Source of the DNA: Pandoraea terrae
GTDB taxonomy: Bacteria; Pseudomonadota; Gammaproteobacteria; Burkholderiales; Burkholderiaceae
DNA: 49,866 bases
Direction: 5' to 3'
NCBI RefSeq assembly: GCF_902459695.1
Contig: NZ_CABPRZ010000036.1
Coordinates: 1-49,866, forward strand
In this document: positions 7,215-15,492 of the stretch, in pieces
Position numbering within the stretch: position 1 is the first letter of the stretch
How the letters are laid out: each line of letters opens with the position of its first letter
Notes under the pieces: model-generated
What the model saw: the letters and a program-made list of their open reading frames with translations, nothing else
Told to the model about the DNA's origin: nothing
The model's database searches: none
Made by a program: the position numbers and the translations under genes

Positions 7215-8351
7215 CTACACCAACACAACCGAGTCCAACAAATCCCGCGTCCTGTCGTGCCGCAAGTGGCCATAGTGCTTGTCGATCATCGCCGTGCTGG
7301 TTCCTGCGAGCTTCGCCACAACAAAGGTATCCATCCCACCCGCGATCATTTCGCTGATGGCCGTATGCCGAAGCGAGTACATTACGATGTCCTTCGCCAA
7401 CTTCGCGGCCTCCACCGCTTCCTTGAATTGCTTCTTCCACGCATCCTTGTTCCACGGATTGCCTGACGCCTGGACAAGCAAATGCGCGCCGCCTATCTTG
7501 TCTTTCGCCAGTTCCTCGAAGAATCGCGCGGCAGCAGTCGAAAGCGTCACGACGCGAAAGCCGGTCTTGCCCTCCAGCGCCAAAGTGCCCTGCGCCTTAT
7601 CGAAGTGCTGCACGGTCGCCTTCGCGAGTTCACCGGGACGCGCGGCGGTCAACAGTAGAACCTTCACGAGTCGCGCTAGGTCGGGTTCACACTTCGTCAT
7701 CAGCACGGCCCGCTGTTCGAGCGGAATGAAGCCTTGCCGCCTGCGGCCTACGCCCTTGAATGGAACGACCGTGCGCCACCCGGCATCCGTGGCCACCAGC
7801 CGGTCTTTCAGGGCCAGATTCAGCGCAGCCTTGAACGATGCCAGATTCCGGTTCGCGCTGTCCTTCGCGCGGCGCAAATCCTCGTCATCATCCTCATCCT
7901 CGTCGATGTCCAGTTGCGCAGCCACCCACGCCTTCAGGTGGGACGTTCGGAGCTTCGCCAAATCAAGGCTGCCGATGTCCTTTCCGTACACGAGGCGCTT
8001 GAACCTGCCCTCTGCATCGTTCGAACTGGCTGCGCTCTTGTGAAGGCGAAGATGGTTGACGTAGTGCTCGCAAGCCTTCCTGACCGTGGTCGAGTCGGGC
8101 GAGACGCCTGAGTCAATCGCGCCTGCCCAGACCTCTGCTTGCCGCGCGGCATCGTCGAAATCCGCGAACGTACCCAGCGCGTGGTAGGCCTGCTTGCCCG
8201 ATTCGTCGCGACGGCGCGCTATCCATGTCCCTTCGCCCTGCTCGGCCTTCCGATATCCCACGAATAGGCCGGCACGCATGCGCGCCCAGTATGGCTCCCT
8301 ACGTGGTTTTAACCGGTCGCGGGCGGTCTTCGAGTTGATGGGTGTGCTCAT
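7215..8351 (-). CDS. Tyrosine integrase of the element
   Basis: This 378-residue integrase catalyses site-specific recombination at the tRNA-Val att site ~140 bp away. It has an N-terminal arm-binding region, a SAM-like core-binding domain (about 95-200, with an unusual acidic EDEDDDED insert) and a C-terminal catalytic domain. The catalytic domain shows the first Arg in TAARPGELA, a Lys in the EGKTGFR beta-turn, SLRHTA with the second Arg, and the nucleophile Tyr in DKHYGH. The usual His two residues before the LRH triplet is Tyr here, as in several phage integrases. I chose the ATG at 8351, eight bases after GGAG; a TTG two codons upstream has no spacing. Confidence 0.9.
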   Translation of the reverse strand: MSTPINSKTARDRLKPRREPYWARMRAGLFVGYRKAEQGEGTWIARRRDESGKQAYHALGTFADFDDAARQAEVWAGAIDSGVSPDSTTVRKACEHYVNHLRLHKSAASSNDAEGRFKRLVYGKDIGSLDLAKLRTSHLKAWVAAQLDIDEDEDDDEDLRRAKDSANRNLASFKAALNLALKDRLVATDAGWRTVVPFKGVGRRRQGFIPLEQRAVLMTKCEPDLARLVKVLLLTAARPGELAKATVQHFDKAQGTLALEGKTGFRVVTLSTAAARFFEELAKDKIGGAHLLVQASGNPWNKDAWKKQFKEAVEAAKLAKDIVMYSLRHTAISEMIAGGMDTFVVAKLAGTSTAMIDKHYGHLRHDRTRDLLDSVVLV

Positions 8352-8487
8352 GGGCAAATCTCCGTACGGAATTGATACGGAAATTATACCTTAAAGGGTC
8401 AGATCGAATCGATTGATGAGCATCGCCAAATCGTTGATTTTTCTTTATTTTTTATGCACAGGTTACCGCTCATGGGTCATGCACCCC

Positions 8488-8535
8488 GCCTTCACACGGC
8501 AGGGGTCACAGGTTCAATCCCTGTACCACCCACCA
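8488..8535 (+). other. Displaced tRNA-Val(CAC) 3' end: attachment site
   Basis: The segment contains the anticodon loop TTCACAC (anticodon CAC, Val), the 3' half of the anticodon stem, a complete T arm (ACAGG, loop TTCAATC, CCTGT), the acceptor strand ACCACCC and the CCA end. The upstream half does not fold as a tRNA: there is no GGGTGGT acceptor strand, no proper D arm, and position 28 mispairs. So this is the duplicated 3' end left by integration, with the crossover in or just before the anticodon stem. The functional tRNA should sit at the element's other end. Confidence 0.8.
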
Positions 8536-8570
8536 GATAAGTGGCAAGCGATTCCTATCGATGCCCATGA

Positions 8571-8605
8571 AACCCCGGCGCCGCAAGGCTTCCGGGGTTT
8601 TTTAT
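8571..8605 (+). terminator. Terminator of the original tRNA-Val gene
   Basis: An 8-bp stem (AACCCCGG at 8571-8578 with CCGGGGTT at 8592-8599) is followed by TTTT. It sits 35 bases past the CCA end, as expected for the chromosomal tRNA gene before insertion. The following stretch 8607-8944 shows no convincing gene. Confidence 0.75.
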
Positions 8606-8944
8606 TGCCATCTTTGCCCATCATCGCGGGTGCTGGCGAGCCCGTCTCGTTTGCCGAAGCGGGCTTGCTGTACGCGGCAGGGACGCCCTTATTCGTCTCA
8701 GGCATCGAGATCTCTCGCTGCGCTGGAGATGCCGCCTCGCTCCACCACCCGGGCGCAGATACACGTGGCTTCCAGGAGATTCATCACCATACCCCTTCCG
8801 ACGCGCATGCTGCACGTCGAGTGTCCGTATCCGTTCGCAACCTATGTGTTGCCCGTTCCATCGCTTTACCTCCAATCCAGTCAGAAGCAAGCGCATCGCC
8901 GGCATGGCGATGTGTGAGTGCACAAAAATCGGTGGGATCGGAAG

Positions 8945-8991
8945 AGTACAGTTCTGATACGATTTTGCGTGTGCAGTACAGATCTGTGCAC
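8945..8991. promoter_or_regulatory. Paired operators of the MocR regulator
   Basis: AGTACAG(T/A)TCTG occurs at 8945-8956 and again at 8975-8986, exactly 30 bp apart (about three helical turns) in direct orientation. The second copy includes the palindrome ACAGATCTGT framed by GTGC and GCAC. Direct repeats in phase are typical for dimeric MocR/PdxR-type regulators, and the regulator starts 20 bp downstream, so autoregulation is likely. Confidence 0.55.
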
Positions 8992-9010
8992 GTAGGGGGG
9001 AAGGCAACCG

Positions 9011-10435
9011 ATGACGCTTTACGAAACACTCGCCGATGACATTGAAAGCCAGATTCAAAAGGGCGTATATCGTCACGGCGACCGGCTCCCGTCGGTCCGG
9101 CAAACCAGCCAGCAGCGCCAGATCAGCATCACAACCGTCATTCGTGCCTATTTGCTCCTGGAGAGCCGCGGCCTGATCGTGAGCCGCCCGCAGTCGGGCT
9201 ATTTCGTGAACTTGCGCGAAGGGGACGGCCCGTTGCAGGGCCACGCGCTGAGCACGTCAAAACCCATTGCCATTTCGGCAACGGTCGACGTGAGCCGCCT
9301 GGTGCTCTCGACACTGCGCTCCATTTCGGCTGGCGACGCCGTGCCGCTCGGCTCACCCTACCCTGACCCCACTGCCTTCCCCTTCGAAAAGCTCAATCGG
9401 TATGCCTACGCGGCAGGCCGGGACGAATCGCTGCGGGGGCTGAAGGATGCGCTCCCTCCAGGCCATCCGAAACTGATCCGACAGATCGCCCGGCGCTATC
9501 TGGAAAAAGGCATGACCGTGGACCCGGCCGATGTCATCATCACGGTTGGGGCGACGGAGGCCATCAACCTCTGTCTGCAAGCCGTCGCCAAGCCCGGCGA
9601 TGTGATCGCCGTGGAGTCACCGACGTTCTACGCCATGCTGCACGCCATCGAACGCATGGGCATGAAGGCGATCGAGGTGGCAACGCATCCGGAGCAAGGC
9701 ATCGATGTCGCCGCACTGGCGGCCATCGTCGAGTCACAGCCGGTGGCCGCCTGCATGGTCATGCCGAACTTCCAAAACCCGCTGGGCTTTCAAATGCCTG
9801 ACGCGCGCAAGCGCGAACTGGTGGAATTTGCCGCGAAGGCCGACATGCCGATCATCGAAAACGGCGTGTACAACGAGTTGTACTACGGCAGCGCCTATCC
9901 CAGCAGTTTGAAGTCCTACGACCGTAATGGCCTGGTGCTGCACTGCTCGTCTTTCTCCAAAACGTTGACGTCCGCTTACCGGATCGGCTGGGCGCTGCCG
10001 GGACGCTATCGGGATCAGGTCGAAAAGCTCAAGTTCCTGAATACGCTGACGACGGCGTCGATTCCCCAGCTCGCGATTGCGGAGTTTCTCGAGCGCGATG
10101 GTTACGAGCATCACCTGCGGCGTATCCGCAAGGCCTATGCACAGCAGGCGAATCTGATGAAGGCGATGGTTTCCCGCTTTTTCCCCGACGGCACAGGGAT
10201 GTCGGGGCCGGCGGGCGGCTACGTGCTGTGGGTCGAACTTCCGCCCAAGGTCAACGCGATGCAACTCTATGAACTCGCGCTGGAGCGCGGCATCACGATC
10301 GGTCCCGGCTACATGTTCTCCACCTCGGACAGCTATCGCAACTTCATTCGGCTCAACTACAGCAGTCCCTGGTCCGCCGAGATCGAACAGGCCGTGATTA
10401 CCGTCGGCAAGCTCGCCGCGACGTGCGCCAGGTGA
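9011..10435 (+). CDS. MocR-type (GntR-aminotransferase) regulator
   Basis: This 474-residue protein joins a GntR winged helix (residues about 1-75, with RLPSVRQTSQQRQISITTVI and the wing LIVSRPQSGYFV) to a fold-type I aminotransferase domain (about 100-470). Lys317 in SSFSKTLTSAYRIGW is the expected PLP-binding lysine, and FQNPLG is a typical cofactor-site loop. Such proteins use PLP as a sensor rather than for catalysis. The start has AGGGGGGAAGG upstream. The nearest gene is the convergent YdeP-like enzyme, so its target may lie elsewhere or be itself. Effector unknown. Confidence 0.9.
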   Translation: MTLYETLADDIESQIQKGVYRHGDRLPSVRQTSQQRQISITTVIRAYLLLESRGLIVSRPQSGYFVNLREGDGPLQGHALSTSKPIAISATVDVSRLVLSTLRSISAGDAVPLGSPYPDPTAFPFEKLNRYAYAAGRDESLRGLKDALPPGHPKLIRQIARRYLEKGMTVDPADVIITVGATEAINLCLQAVAKPGDVIAVESPTFYAMLHAIERMGMKAIEVATHPEQGIDVAALAAIVESQPVAACMVMPNFQNPLGFQMPDARKRELVEFAAKADMPIIENGVYNELYYGSAYPSSLKSYDRNGLVLHCSSFSKTLTSAYRIGWALPGRYRDQVEKLKFLNTLTTASIPQLAIAEFLERDGYEHHLRRIRKAYAQQANLMKAMVSRFFPDGTGMSGPAGGYVLWVELPPKVNAMQLYELALERGITIGPGYMFSTSDSYRNFIRLNYSSPWSAEIEQAVITVGKLAATCAR

Positions 10436-10463
10436 TCACGGCTCGACGAAGCCTCCCGGATCG

Positions 10464-12749
10464 TCAGCGACGGCAGGTGGTTTCCGAGCGGAGGATCCGG
10501 ACCGGAATCGACTTGTAGGATGGCGTGCCGCTTTCCTCGTCGATGTAATCGAGCGGTACCAGAACGTTGGCCTCCGGGTAGTAGGCGGCCACCGATCCCG
10601 GCGCGATGTTGTACTCGATCACGGTGATCTTTTCGAGCCGCAGCGCCCGGTCGGACGAGATCGTCTCGATGTCGACCAGATCGCCATGCTCAAGCCCTCG
10701 TGCCGCGAGGTCCACCGGGTTCATGAAGAGCACGTCGCGCCGGCCGAACACGCCGCGATAACGATCGTCCATGGCGTAGATCGTCGTGTTGTACTGATCG
10801 TGACTGCGGATAGTGATGAGGCGCAGGACGTCGTCCGCCCACGGCTCGTAGTTCTCCCTCACCCCCTTGAACACAGAGAAGATCGCCTTGCCCGACGGCG
10901 TTTCCCACTTGCGTTCGGTTGGCGGCAGCGGCAGACGGAACCCGCCGGGCACACGGATGCGTGCATTGAAGTCAGCGAAGCCCGGCACGGTGCGCTCGAT
11001 CAGGTCGCGAATCCGGTCGTAGTCGGCGATCAGTTCGAGCCACGCCACGCGGCTCTTGGGCAGCGTCGCGCTGGCAATACCCGCCACGATCGCGGGCTCC
11101 GAGCGCAGGTGCTCGGATGCCGGCTTGAGCTTGCCTGCAGAGGCGTGAACCATCGACATGGAGTCCTCCACGGTCACCGACTGCGGCCCGCTTTCCTGCG
11201 TATCGAGTTCCGTTCTGCCCAGCACGGGGAGCAGATATGTCTCCTTGGCCACCAGCAGGTGCGAGCGATTGAGCTTGGTGCCAAGGTGGACGCTCAGGTC
11301 GAGCGACTTCATGCCCGGAAAACTCCGCTCCGGATCGGGCAGCGCTACGGCGAAGTTACCGCCCAGGCAGATGAGCGCCTTCGCCGAACCGTCGATCATG
11401 GCATTCATCGCCTTGACGGCGTCGTGTCCGTGCGCTTGCGGCGGCGTGAAACCGAACACGTCCTCGATGCGCGTAAGGAAGGCTTCGGACGGCATCTCGG
11501 TGATGCCCACCGTACGGTTGCCCTGCACGTTCGAATGGCCGCGCAACGGGCAGACGCCTGCACCTGGCTTGCCGAAGTTGCCGCGCATAAGCAACAGGTC
11601 CGCAATCAGGCGGACGTTGGCGGTCCCCGTGTTGTGCTGGGTAATGCCCATGCCGTACGTGATAATGGTCGCGTTCGATTTTGCGTAGGCCGCCGCGACA
11701 TCCTCGATCTCCTCGCGCGTGAGACCACTCTCCTTCTCGATGTCCGCCCACGGTGTCGCTTCCAGATCGGCCTTCAGCGCATCAAATCCTTCCGTATGAA
11801 CCGCGATGAAGTCATGGTCGATGACGTTGCCCTGGGCAGCATCCAGCGCGAGCAGCGCCTTCATGATGCCTTTGAGCGCAGCCGCATCACCGCCCGCCTT
11901 GACCTGGTGATACGCGGAGGCGATCCTGGTGGAACCATAGGTCGCCATCTCGATGACGTTCTGGGGATCGGCAAATCGCTCGAGCGCACGCTCACGAAGC
12001 GGATTGAACACGATGATCGGAACCTTGCGCCGCGCCGCTTCGTGCAGCGTGCCCATCATGCGCGGGTGGTTCGTACCGGGATTGTGACCGATCGAGATGA
12101 TGAGCTCGGTTTCGTCAAAATCGTCCAGCGACACCGTGCCCTTGCCGATGCCGATGGACTTCGGCAAACCGACGCTGGTCGGCTCATGGCACATATTCGA
12201 ACAATCCGGAAAGTTGTTCGTGCCGAACTCACGGGCGAACAACTGGAACAGGTACGCCGCTTCGTTCGACGCCCGCCCGGACGTATAGAATTCAACCTGA
12301 TCCGGTGAAGGGTAACTGCGCAACACTTCGCCAATGCGCGCGAATGCGGCGTCCCATTCGACCGGGCGGAACTTGTCGGTCGCCGGATCGTAGGCCATGG
12401 GATGCGTGAGGCGGCCGAAATCCTCCAGCTCGAAATCCGACAGCGCCAGCAGCGACGACACGGTGTGGTTCTCGAAGAACTCGGGCGTCACGCGCTTCGT
12501 AGTGGCCTCCCACGTAACGGCCTTGGCGCCGTTCTCACAGAACTGGAACGTCGAGCGGTGCTCCTTGTCCGGCCATGCGCATCCCGGGCAATCAAAGCCG
12601 GTGGGCTGGTTGGTTCGGAGCAACACGATCGGCGCCTGAATGCTCTCCATCTGGTTCCGAACGGCCTGTGCCGTCGCGCGAAGCGCGCCCCACCCGCCGG
12701 CGGGTCCGTCATATGGCCGGATACCCGGCACTTCACGCCGCTTAGTCAT
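10464..12749 (-). CDS. YdeP/FdhF-type molybdopterin oxidoreductase alpha subunit
   Basis: This 761-residue protein belongs to the YdeP branch of the molybdopterin oxidoreductase superfamily, large catalytic subunits related to formate dehydrogenase H. Near the N-terminus it has the family's cysteine pair CPGC (about residues 54-57). It continues with YTSGRASNEAAYLFQLFARE, CSNMCHEPTSVGL and SIGHNPGTNHPRM, and the C-terminal cofactor-capping domain (about 620-761). No FdhD or beta-subunit gene lies next to it. E. coli YdeP is linked to acid resistance, but the reaction is unsettled, so I leave the substrate open. Start ATG has GGAG upstream; it faces the MocR gene tail to tail with a 28-bp gap. 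Confidence 0.85.
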   Translation of the reverse strand: MTKRREVPGIRPYDGPAGGWGALRATAQAVRNQMESIQAPIVLLRTNQPTGFDCPGCAWPDKEHRSTFQFCENGAKAVTWEATTKRVTPEFFENHTVSSLLALSDFELEDFGRLTHPMAYDPATDKFRPVEWDAAFARIGEVLRSYPSPDQVEFYTSGRASNEAAYLFQLFAREFGTNNFPDCSNMCHEPTSVGLPKSIGIGKGTVSLDDFDETELIISIGHNPGTNHPRMMGTLHEAARRKVPIIVFNPLRERALERFADPQNVIEMATYGSTRIASAYHQVKAGGDAAALKGIMKALLALDAAQGNVIDHDFIAVHTEGFDALKADLEATPWADIEKESGLTREEIEDVAAAYAKSNATIITYGMGITQHNTGTANVRLIADLLLMRGNFGKPGAGVCPLRGHSNVQGNRTVGITEMPSEAFLTRIEDVFGFTPPQAHGHDAVKAMNAMIDGSAKALICLGGNFAVALPDPERSFPGMKSLDLSVHLGTKLNRSHLLVAKETYLLPVLGRTELDTQESGPQSVTVEDSMSMVHASAGKLKPASEHLRSEPAIVAGIASATLPKSRVAWLELIADYDRIRDLIERTVPGFADFNARIRVPGGFRLPLPPTERKWETPSGKAIFSVFKGVRENYEPWADDVLRLITIRSHDQYNTTIYAMDDRYRGVFGRRDVLFMNPVDLAARGLEHGDLVDIETISSDRALRLEKITVIEYNIAPGSVAAYYPEANVLVPLDYIDEESGTPSYKSIPVRILRSETTCRR

Positions 12750-12899
12750 TTGAAAACTCCATGAACCGTCCCAGATACGCTGGAGACAAACTACTGCTTA
12801 AGGGTGATGCCGCTTCGCGGCCCAAGGCTGACATACGTTTCCAATATAAGCAGTCGGCATTACCGCGAAGCGTGCAGTTCGGACGTCGCGCAAAGAGTA

Positions 12900-13020
12900 C
12901 AGTTGGCGCTTCAGTTCTCGCGCGCCGAATTCCAGTCGATAGCCGGCCTCGACCAAGTGATCGGTCAGGGTGTCGTCAAACTTGAGCGTGATGTTCAGCT
13001 CGGCTTCGGGGGCGGCACCA
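12900..13020 (-). pseudogene. Fragment resembling a Clp ATPase C-terminal domain
   Basis: In a short minus-strand frame the segment EAELNITLKFDD, then TDHLVEAGYRLEFGARELKR, resembles the small C-terminal domain of ClpA/ClpB/ClpC ATPases (compare the usual LxxxGYDPxxGARPLKR). The rest of the AAA+ protein is absent and the frame loses similarity after it. I read it as a decayed fragment in the otherwise empty stretch 12750-13233. Similarity is by eye. Confidence 0.35.
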
Positions 13021-13233
13021 CGCGGGTAAACCTTCATGCGGTGGCGACAAGGATTTCCTTGTACCGGCAAGATCCACTACCTAGAATTCTTCCTGCATTC
13101 CACCCACCTGAGTCTGCTCCCCGTGGGTTCTGTATCCGCAAGCCTTCGGTCCACCTCGGCTCGGAGGCAACGTTGCGCTTGACGCCAGATGCATCCATGC
13201 ACCGCTCGGCGAAATTTCTCGATGGAGGCTGCC

Positions 13234-13872
13234 ATGACCAGTGAGGCTATCCGTGCGCCGTTGGACGACCACCTTCTAACGCCCCAGAACTCTGCATTCA
13301 TCATCATCGATTACCAGCCAGTCCAAGTGAATTCCATTGCATCGATGGATCGGCAACTCCTCGTCAACAATATCGTAGGAACGGCAAAAATCGCCCTGGC
13401 CTATGGGCTCCCGATCGTGCACTCGACCGTCAACGTGAAAACAGGGCTTAACAAGCCGCCAATTCCGCAACTGCAAAAAGTACTCGGTCACTTGCCGACC
13501 TACGATCGCACTTCGATCAATTCGTGGGAGGACGTTGAATTCAAGGCTGCCGTCGAAGCAACGGGACGCAAGAAATTGATCATGACCGCGCTGTGGACTG
13601 AAGCTTGCTTATCGTTCCCCGCGTTGGATGCTTTGCGGGAGGGCTACGAAGTCTACGCGGTCGTCGACGCCGTCGGCGGAACTTCGGTTGCGGCACACGA
13701 AGCCGCGTTGCGGCGCATCGAACAGGCTGGCGGAAAGATGATCAGTTGGACCCAACTGCTTTGCGAACTGCAGCGGGACTGGGCGCGCAAAGATACGGTA
13801 CCGGCTTTCATGAACCTGTTCGTCGAGACAGGCGGTACCGCAGGCATTCAATTCTCGTACGAACGGACCTGA
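13234..13872 (+). CDS. Isochorismatase-like (cysteine hydrolase) family protein
   Basis: This 212-residue protein has the isochorismatase/YcaC fold signature. The catalytic Asp lies in FIIIDYQPVQ (about residue 26), a family Arg/Lys segment follows, and the nucleophile Cys lies in TALWTEACLSFPALDAL (about residue 123), preceded by the usual cis-peptide region. Members hydrolyse amide or vinyl-ether bonds (nicotinamide, isochorismate and many unknowns). Sequence alone does not fix the substrate. The ATG at 13234 has GGAGG at 13224; an in-frame ATG at 13222 overlaps that site. It stands alone between decayed genes. Confidence 0.85.
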   Translation: MTSEAIRAPLDDHLLTPQNSAFIIIDYQPVQVNSIASMDRQLLVNNIVGTAKIALAYGLPIVHSTVNVKTGLNKPPIPQLQKVLGHLPTYDRTSINSWEDVEFKAAVEATGRKKLIMTALWTEACLSFPALDALREGYEVYAVVDAVGGTSVAAHEAALRRIEQAGGKMISWTQLLCELQRDWARKDTVPAFMNLFVETGGTAGIQFSYERT

Positions 13873-13884
13873 TTCCAGTCTCGT

Positions 13885-14016
13885 CTCGCGTATTTCCGCA
13901 AAGCGCTCCACAAGATAGTCAATCATCATACGCACGGACGGCAGAAGTCCGTGCCGCGGGTTCGAGACTGTGACCATCGTGTACAAAGGCGAAGCCGCGG
14001 CAAACCCCGGCGGCAA
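13885..14016 (-). pseudogene. LysR-type regulator C-terminal remnant
   Basis: The minus-strand frame reads SPLYTMVTVSNPRHGLLPSV, then RMMIDYLVERFAEI, which matches the end of LysR effector domains (pattern: PNRH-LxPxVRxFIDxLxxxF). The N-terminal HTH and most of the effector domain are absent, and it abuts the stop of the DUF899 gene. It is the debris of a deleted regulator, probably once next to the isochorismatase-like gene. Confidence 0.6.
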
Positions 14017-14760
14017 TCAGATCGGTGCGGGCGCGTAGCGGTCGTGGTGGCGTACCCACGCCATCTTGTGAGGTACGTCGCCCTCGTCGCGGCCCTTGGG
14101 CGTGAGGTCCATCATCTTGTACGCACCCATCATCACCTCCACGCCGCGCCCATAGGTCGAGTAGGTGTGGAACAGCTCGCCTGCATCGTCCTTGTAGAAC
14201 ACGCTGATGCCGGGCGCTTCCCCGGCCGGGAAGGACGTCATGCCGTAGTTGTAGTACACCTTGCCGCTGGCCTGTTCTTCCGGCGTGAAGCTCACGGCGA
14301 AGTCGTAGTTAAACTCGCTGCCGTGCGAGGACACCCACGGGAACTGCCAGCCCATGCGCCGGCGAAAGCGCTCGATGACAGCCAGCGGCGCGCGCGAGAT
14401 GACCACCAGCGTGATGTCGCGTTGCGCCAGATGCACGTTCATGCCATCGATGTGGTCCGCCATGAATGAGCAACTTGGGCAGCCTTCCTCCCACTCCGGG
14501 CCGAACATGAAGTGCTGCACCAGCAGCTGGCGACGGCCTTCGAAAAGGTCGGAGAGCGTGCGCCGGCCCCCGGGGGCGTCGAAGACGTAGACCTTGTCGA
14601 CCCGCACCCACGGCAGCGCGCGGCGCTCGGCCGCGACCTGGTCATGCAGACGCGTCAGCTCCTTTTCGCGCGCCAGAAACGCGCGGCGCTCGGTCACCCA
14701 TTGGTCGCCGGACACGACGCGATGGTTCACGATGCTCCCTTCAGCAATGGTGGTGTTCAT
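14017..14760 (-). CDS. DUF899 family thioredoxin-like protein
   Basis: This 247-residue protein is a full-length DUF899 member, with a thioredoxin-like fold. The family block FMFGPEWEEGCPSCSFMADH (about residues 84-103) carries the CxxC pair, and the later segments GWQFPWVSS, DFAVSFTPEE and the C-terminal DLTPKGRDE are typical. The biochemical function of the family is not established; redox or dithiol chemistry is plausible because of the CPSC motif. The ATG has GGAGCAC upstream. It is the last gene of a three-gene operon with the propeller protein and the TPR-like regulator. Confidence 0.85.
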   Translation of the reverse strand: MNTTIAEGSIVNHRVVSGDQWVTERRAFLAREKELTRLHDQVAAERRALPWVRVDKVYVFDAPGGRRTLSDLFEGRRQLLVQHFMFGPEWEEGCPSCSFMADHIDGMNVHLAQRDITLVVISRAPLAVIERFRRRMGWQFPWVSSHGSEFNYDFAVSFTPEEQASGKVYYNYGMTSFPAGEAPGISVFYKDDAGELFHTYSTYGRGVEVMMGAYKMMDLTPKGRDEGDVPHKMAWVRHHDRYAPAPI

Positions 14761-14779
14761 GGTGTGCTCCTTGGCTCGA

Positions 14780-15448
14780 TCATCCTTTCGGACGCCGCAC
14801 GGCGCGGACCTTTCCGCTAGCCCCGCCGCCGCAATAAAAGAGGTCTGCCCCGTCGGACTCGAGTCCGCTGACGCCGGTGCCGCGCGGCATCTCCAACCGC
14901 TCGAGCACGGCGCCGCTCTCCGGGTTGATCCGGCGGAGTTCGCTTTCGTCCCCTTCCCAGGTGCCGTGCCACAACTCGCCGTCGACCCAGGTCACGCCAG
15001 TGACGAAGCGGTTGGATTCGATGCTGCGAATGACCCTGCCGGTTGCCGGATCGATCTGGTGGATCTTGCGGTCGCGGTATTGCCCCACCCACAGGCTGCC
15101 CTCGGCCCAGGTCAGGCCCGAGTCGGACCCGTGGCCGGGCGTCGGGATGGAGGCCACCACCTCGCCGGTCGCGGGATCGATCTTGTCAATGCGGGCATCG
15201 GCGATCTGGTAGAGGTACGTGCCGTCGAAGGCGGTGCCGGCATCGCAGGCGACCTCGAGCGTGCGCGTGAGTTCGCCGCTTGCGGGATCGAAGGCGACCA
15301 ACGCGCCGCCGGTCGCGGCCCACACGCGCTGGCCGTCATGGGTGACACCATGGACGTGCTCGGCGCCTGCAAAGGGGCCGTATTCGCGAACGATCTCGGC
15401 CGCGCGCACAGTGGTTTGGGAATTGCTCAGGTGTGTGTTGCTGGGCAT
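14780..15448 (-). CDS. Beta-propeller (YncE/Vgb-like) protein
   Basis: This 222-residue protein is made of five or so repeating blade motifs of the type IDPATGEVVASI, FDPASGELTRTL and INPESGAVLERL, as in YncE/Vgb/SMP-30-like propellers. There is no signal peptide at the chosen start, so it is probably cytoplasmic. I chose the ATG at 15448 because AAGGAG lies 6-8 bases upstream; the frame could extend to 15490 without a ribosome site. It follows the regulator by 44 bp and precedes DUF899 by 19 bp, so the three are probably cotranscribed. Ligand unknown. Confidence 0.7.
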   Translation of the reverse strand: MPSNTHLSNSQTTVRAAEIVREYGPFAGAEHVHGVTHDGQRVWAATGGALVAFDPASGELTRTLEVACDAGTAFDGTYLYQIADARIDKIDPATGEVVASIPTPGHGSDSGLTWAEGSLWVGQYRDRKIHQIDPATGRVIRSIESNRFVTGVTWVDGELWHGTWEGDESELRRINPESGAVLERLEMPRGTGVSGLESDGADLFYCGGGASGKVRAVRRPKG

Positions 15449-15492
15449 CGCTGACTCCTTGTGTTGCGCCTTGATCGGCGCGTAAGTCAACT

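Larger units (their letters stand above)
1..8535. mobile_element. Right-hand part of an integrative element inserted at tRNA-Val
   Basis: The block is bounded on the right by a displaced tRNA-Val 3' end with a tyrosine integrase gene directly beside it. It carries an XRE regulator, an SF3 helicase, an iteron region, a small-terminase-like gene, a serine resolvase and cargo genes. Its base composition is visibly less GC-rich than the chromosome to the right. No left att site or second tRNA copy is seen, so the element continues beyond position 1. No capsid, tail or large-terminase genes are visible, which fits a phage satellite (P4-like or PICI-like) or a replicating integrative element rather than a complete prophage. 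That identification is inference from gene content. Confidence 0.75.

Noticed and set aside
8450-8535. Complete, functional tRNA-Val gene
   Set aside because: The 5' acceptor strand and D arm are absent and the anticodon stem has a mismatch; only the 3' portion is tRNA-like.
8621-9244. Minus-strand frame of 207 codons before the MocR gene
   Set aside because: It overlaps the MocR start and operators, has no ribosome site and no recognisable motif.
10686-12308. Long plus-strand frame of 540 codons
   Set aside because: It is antisense to the well-conserved molybdoenzyme; the Arg/His/Val-rich composition is typical for shadow frames in GC-rich DNA.
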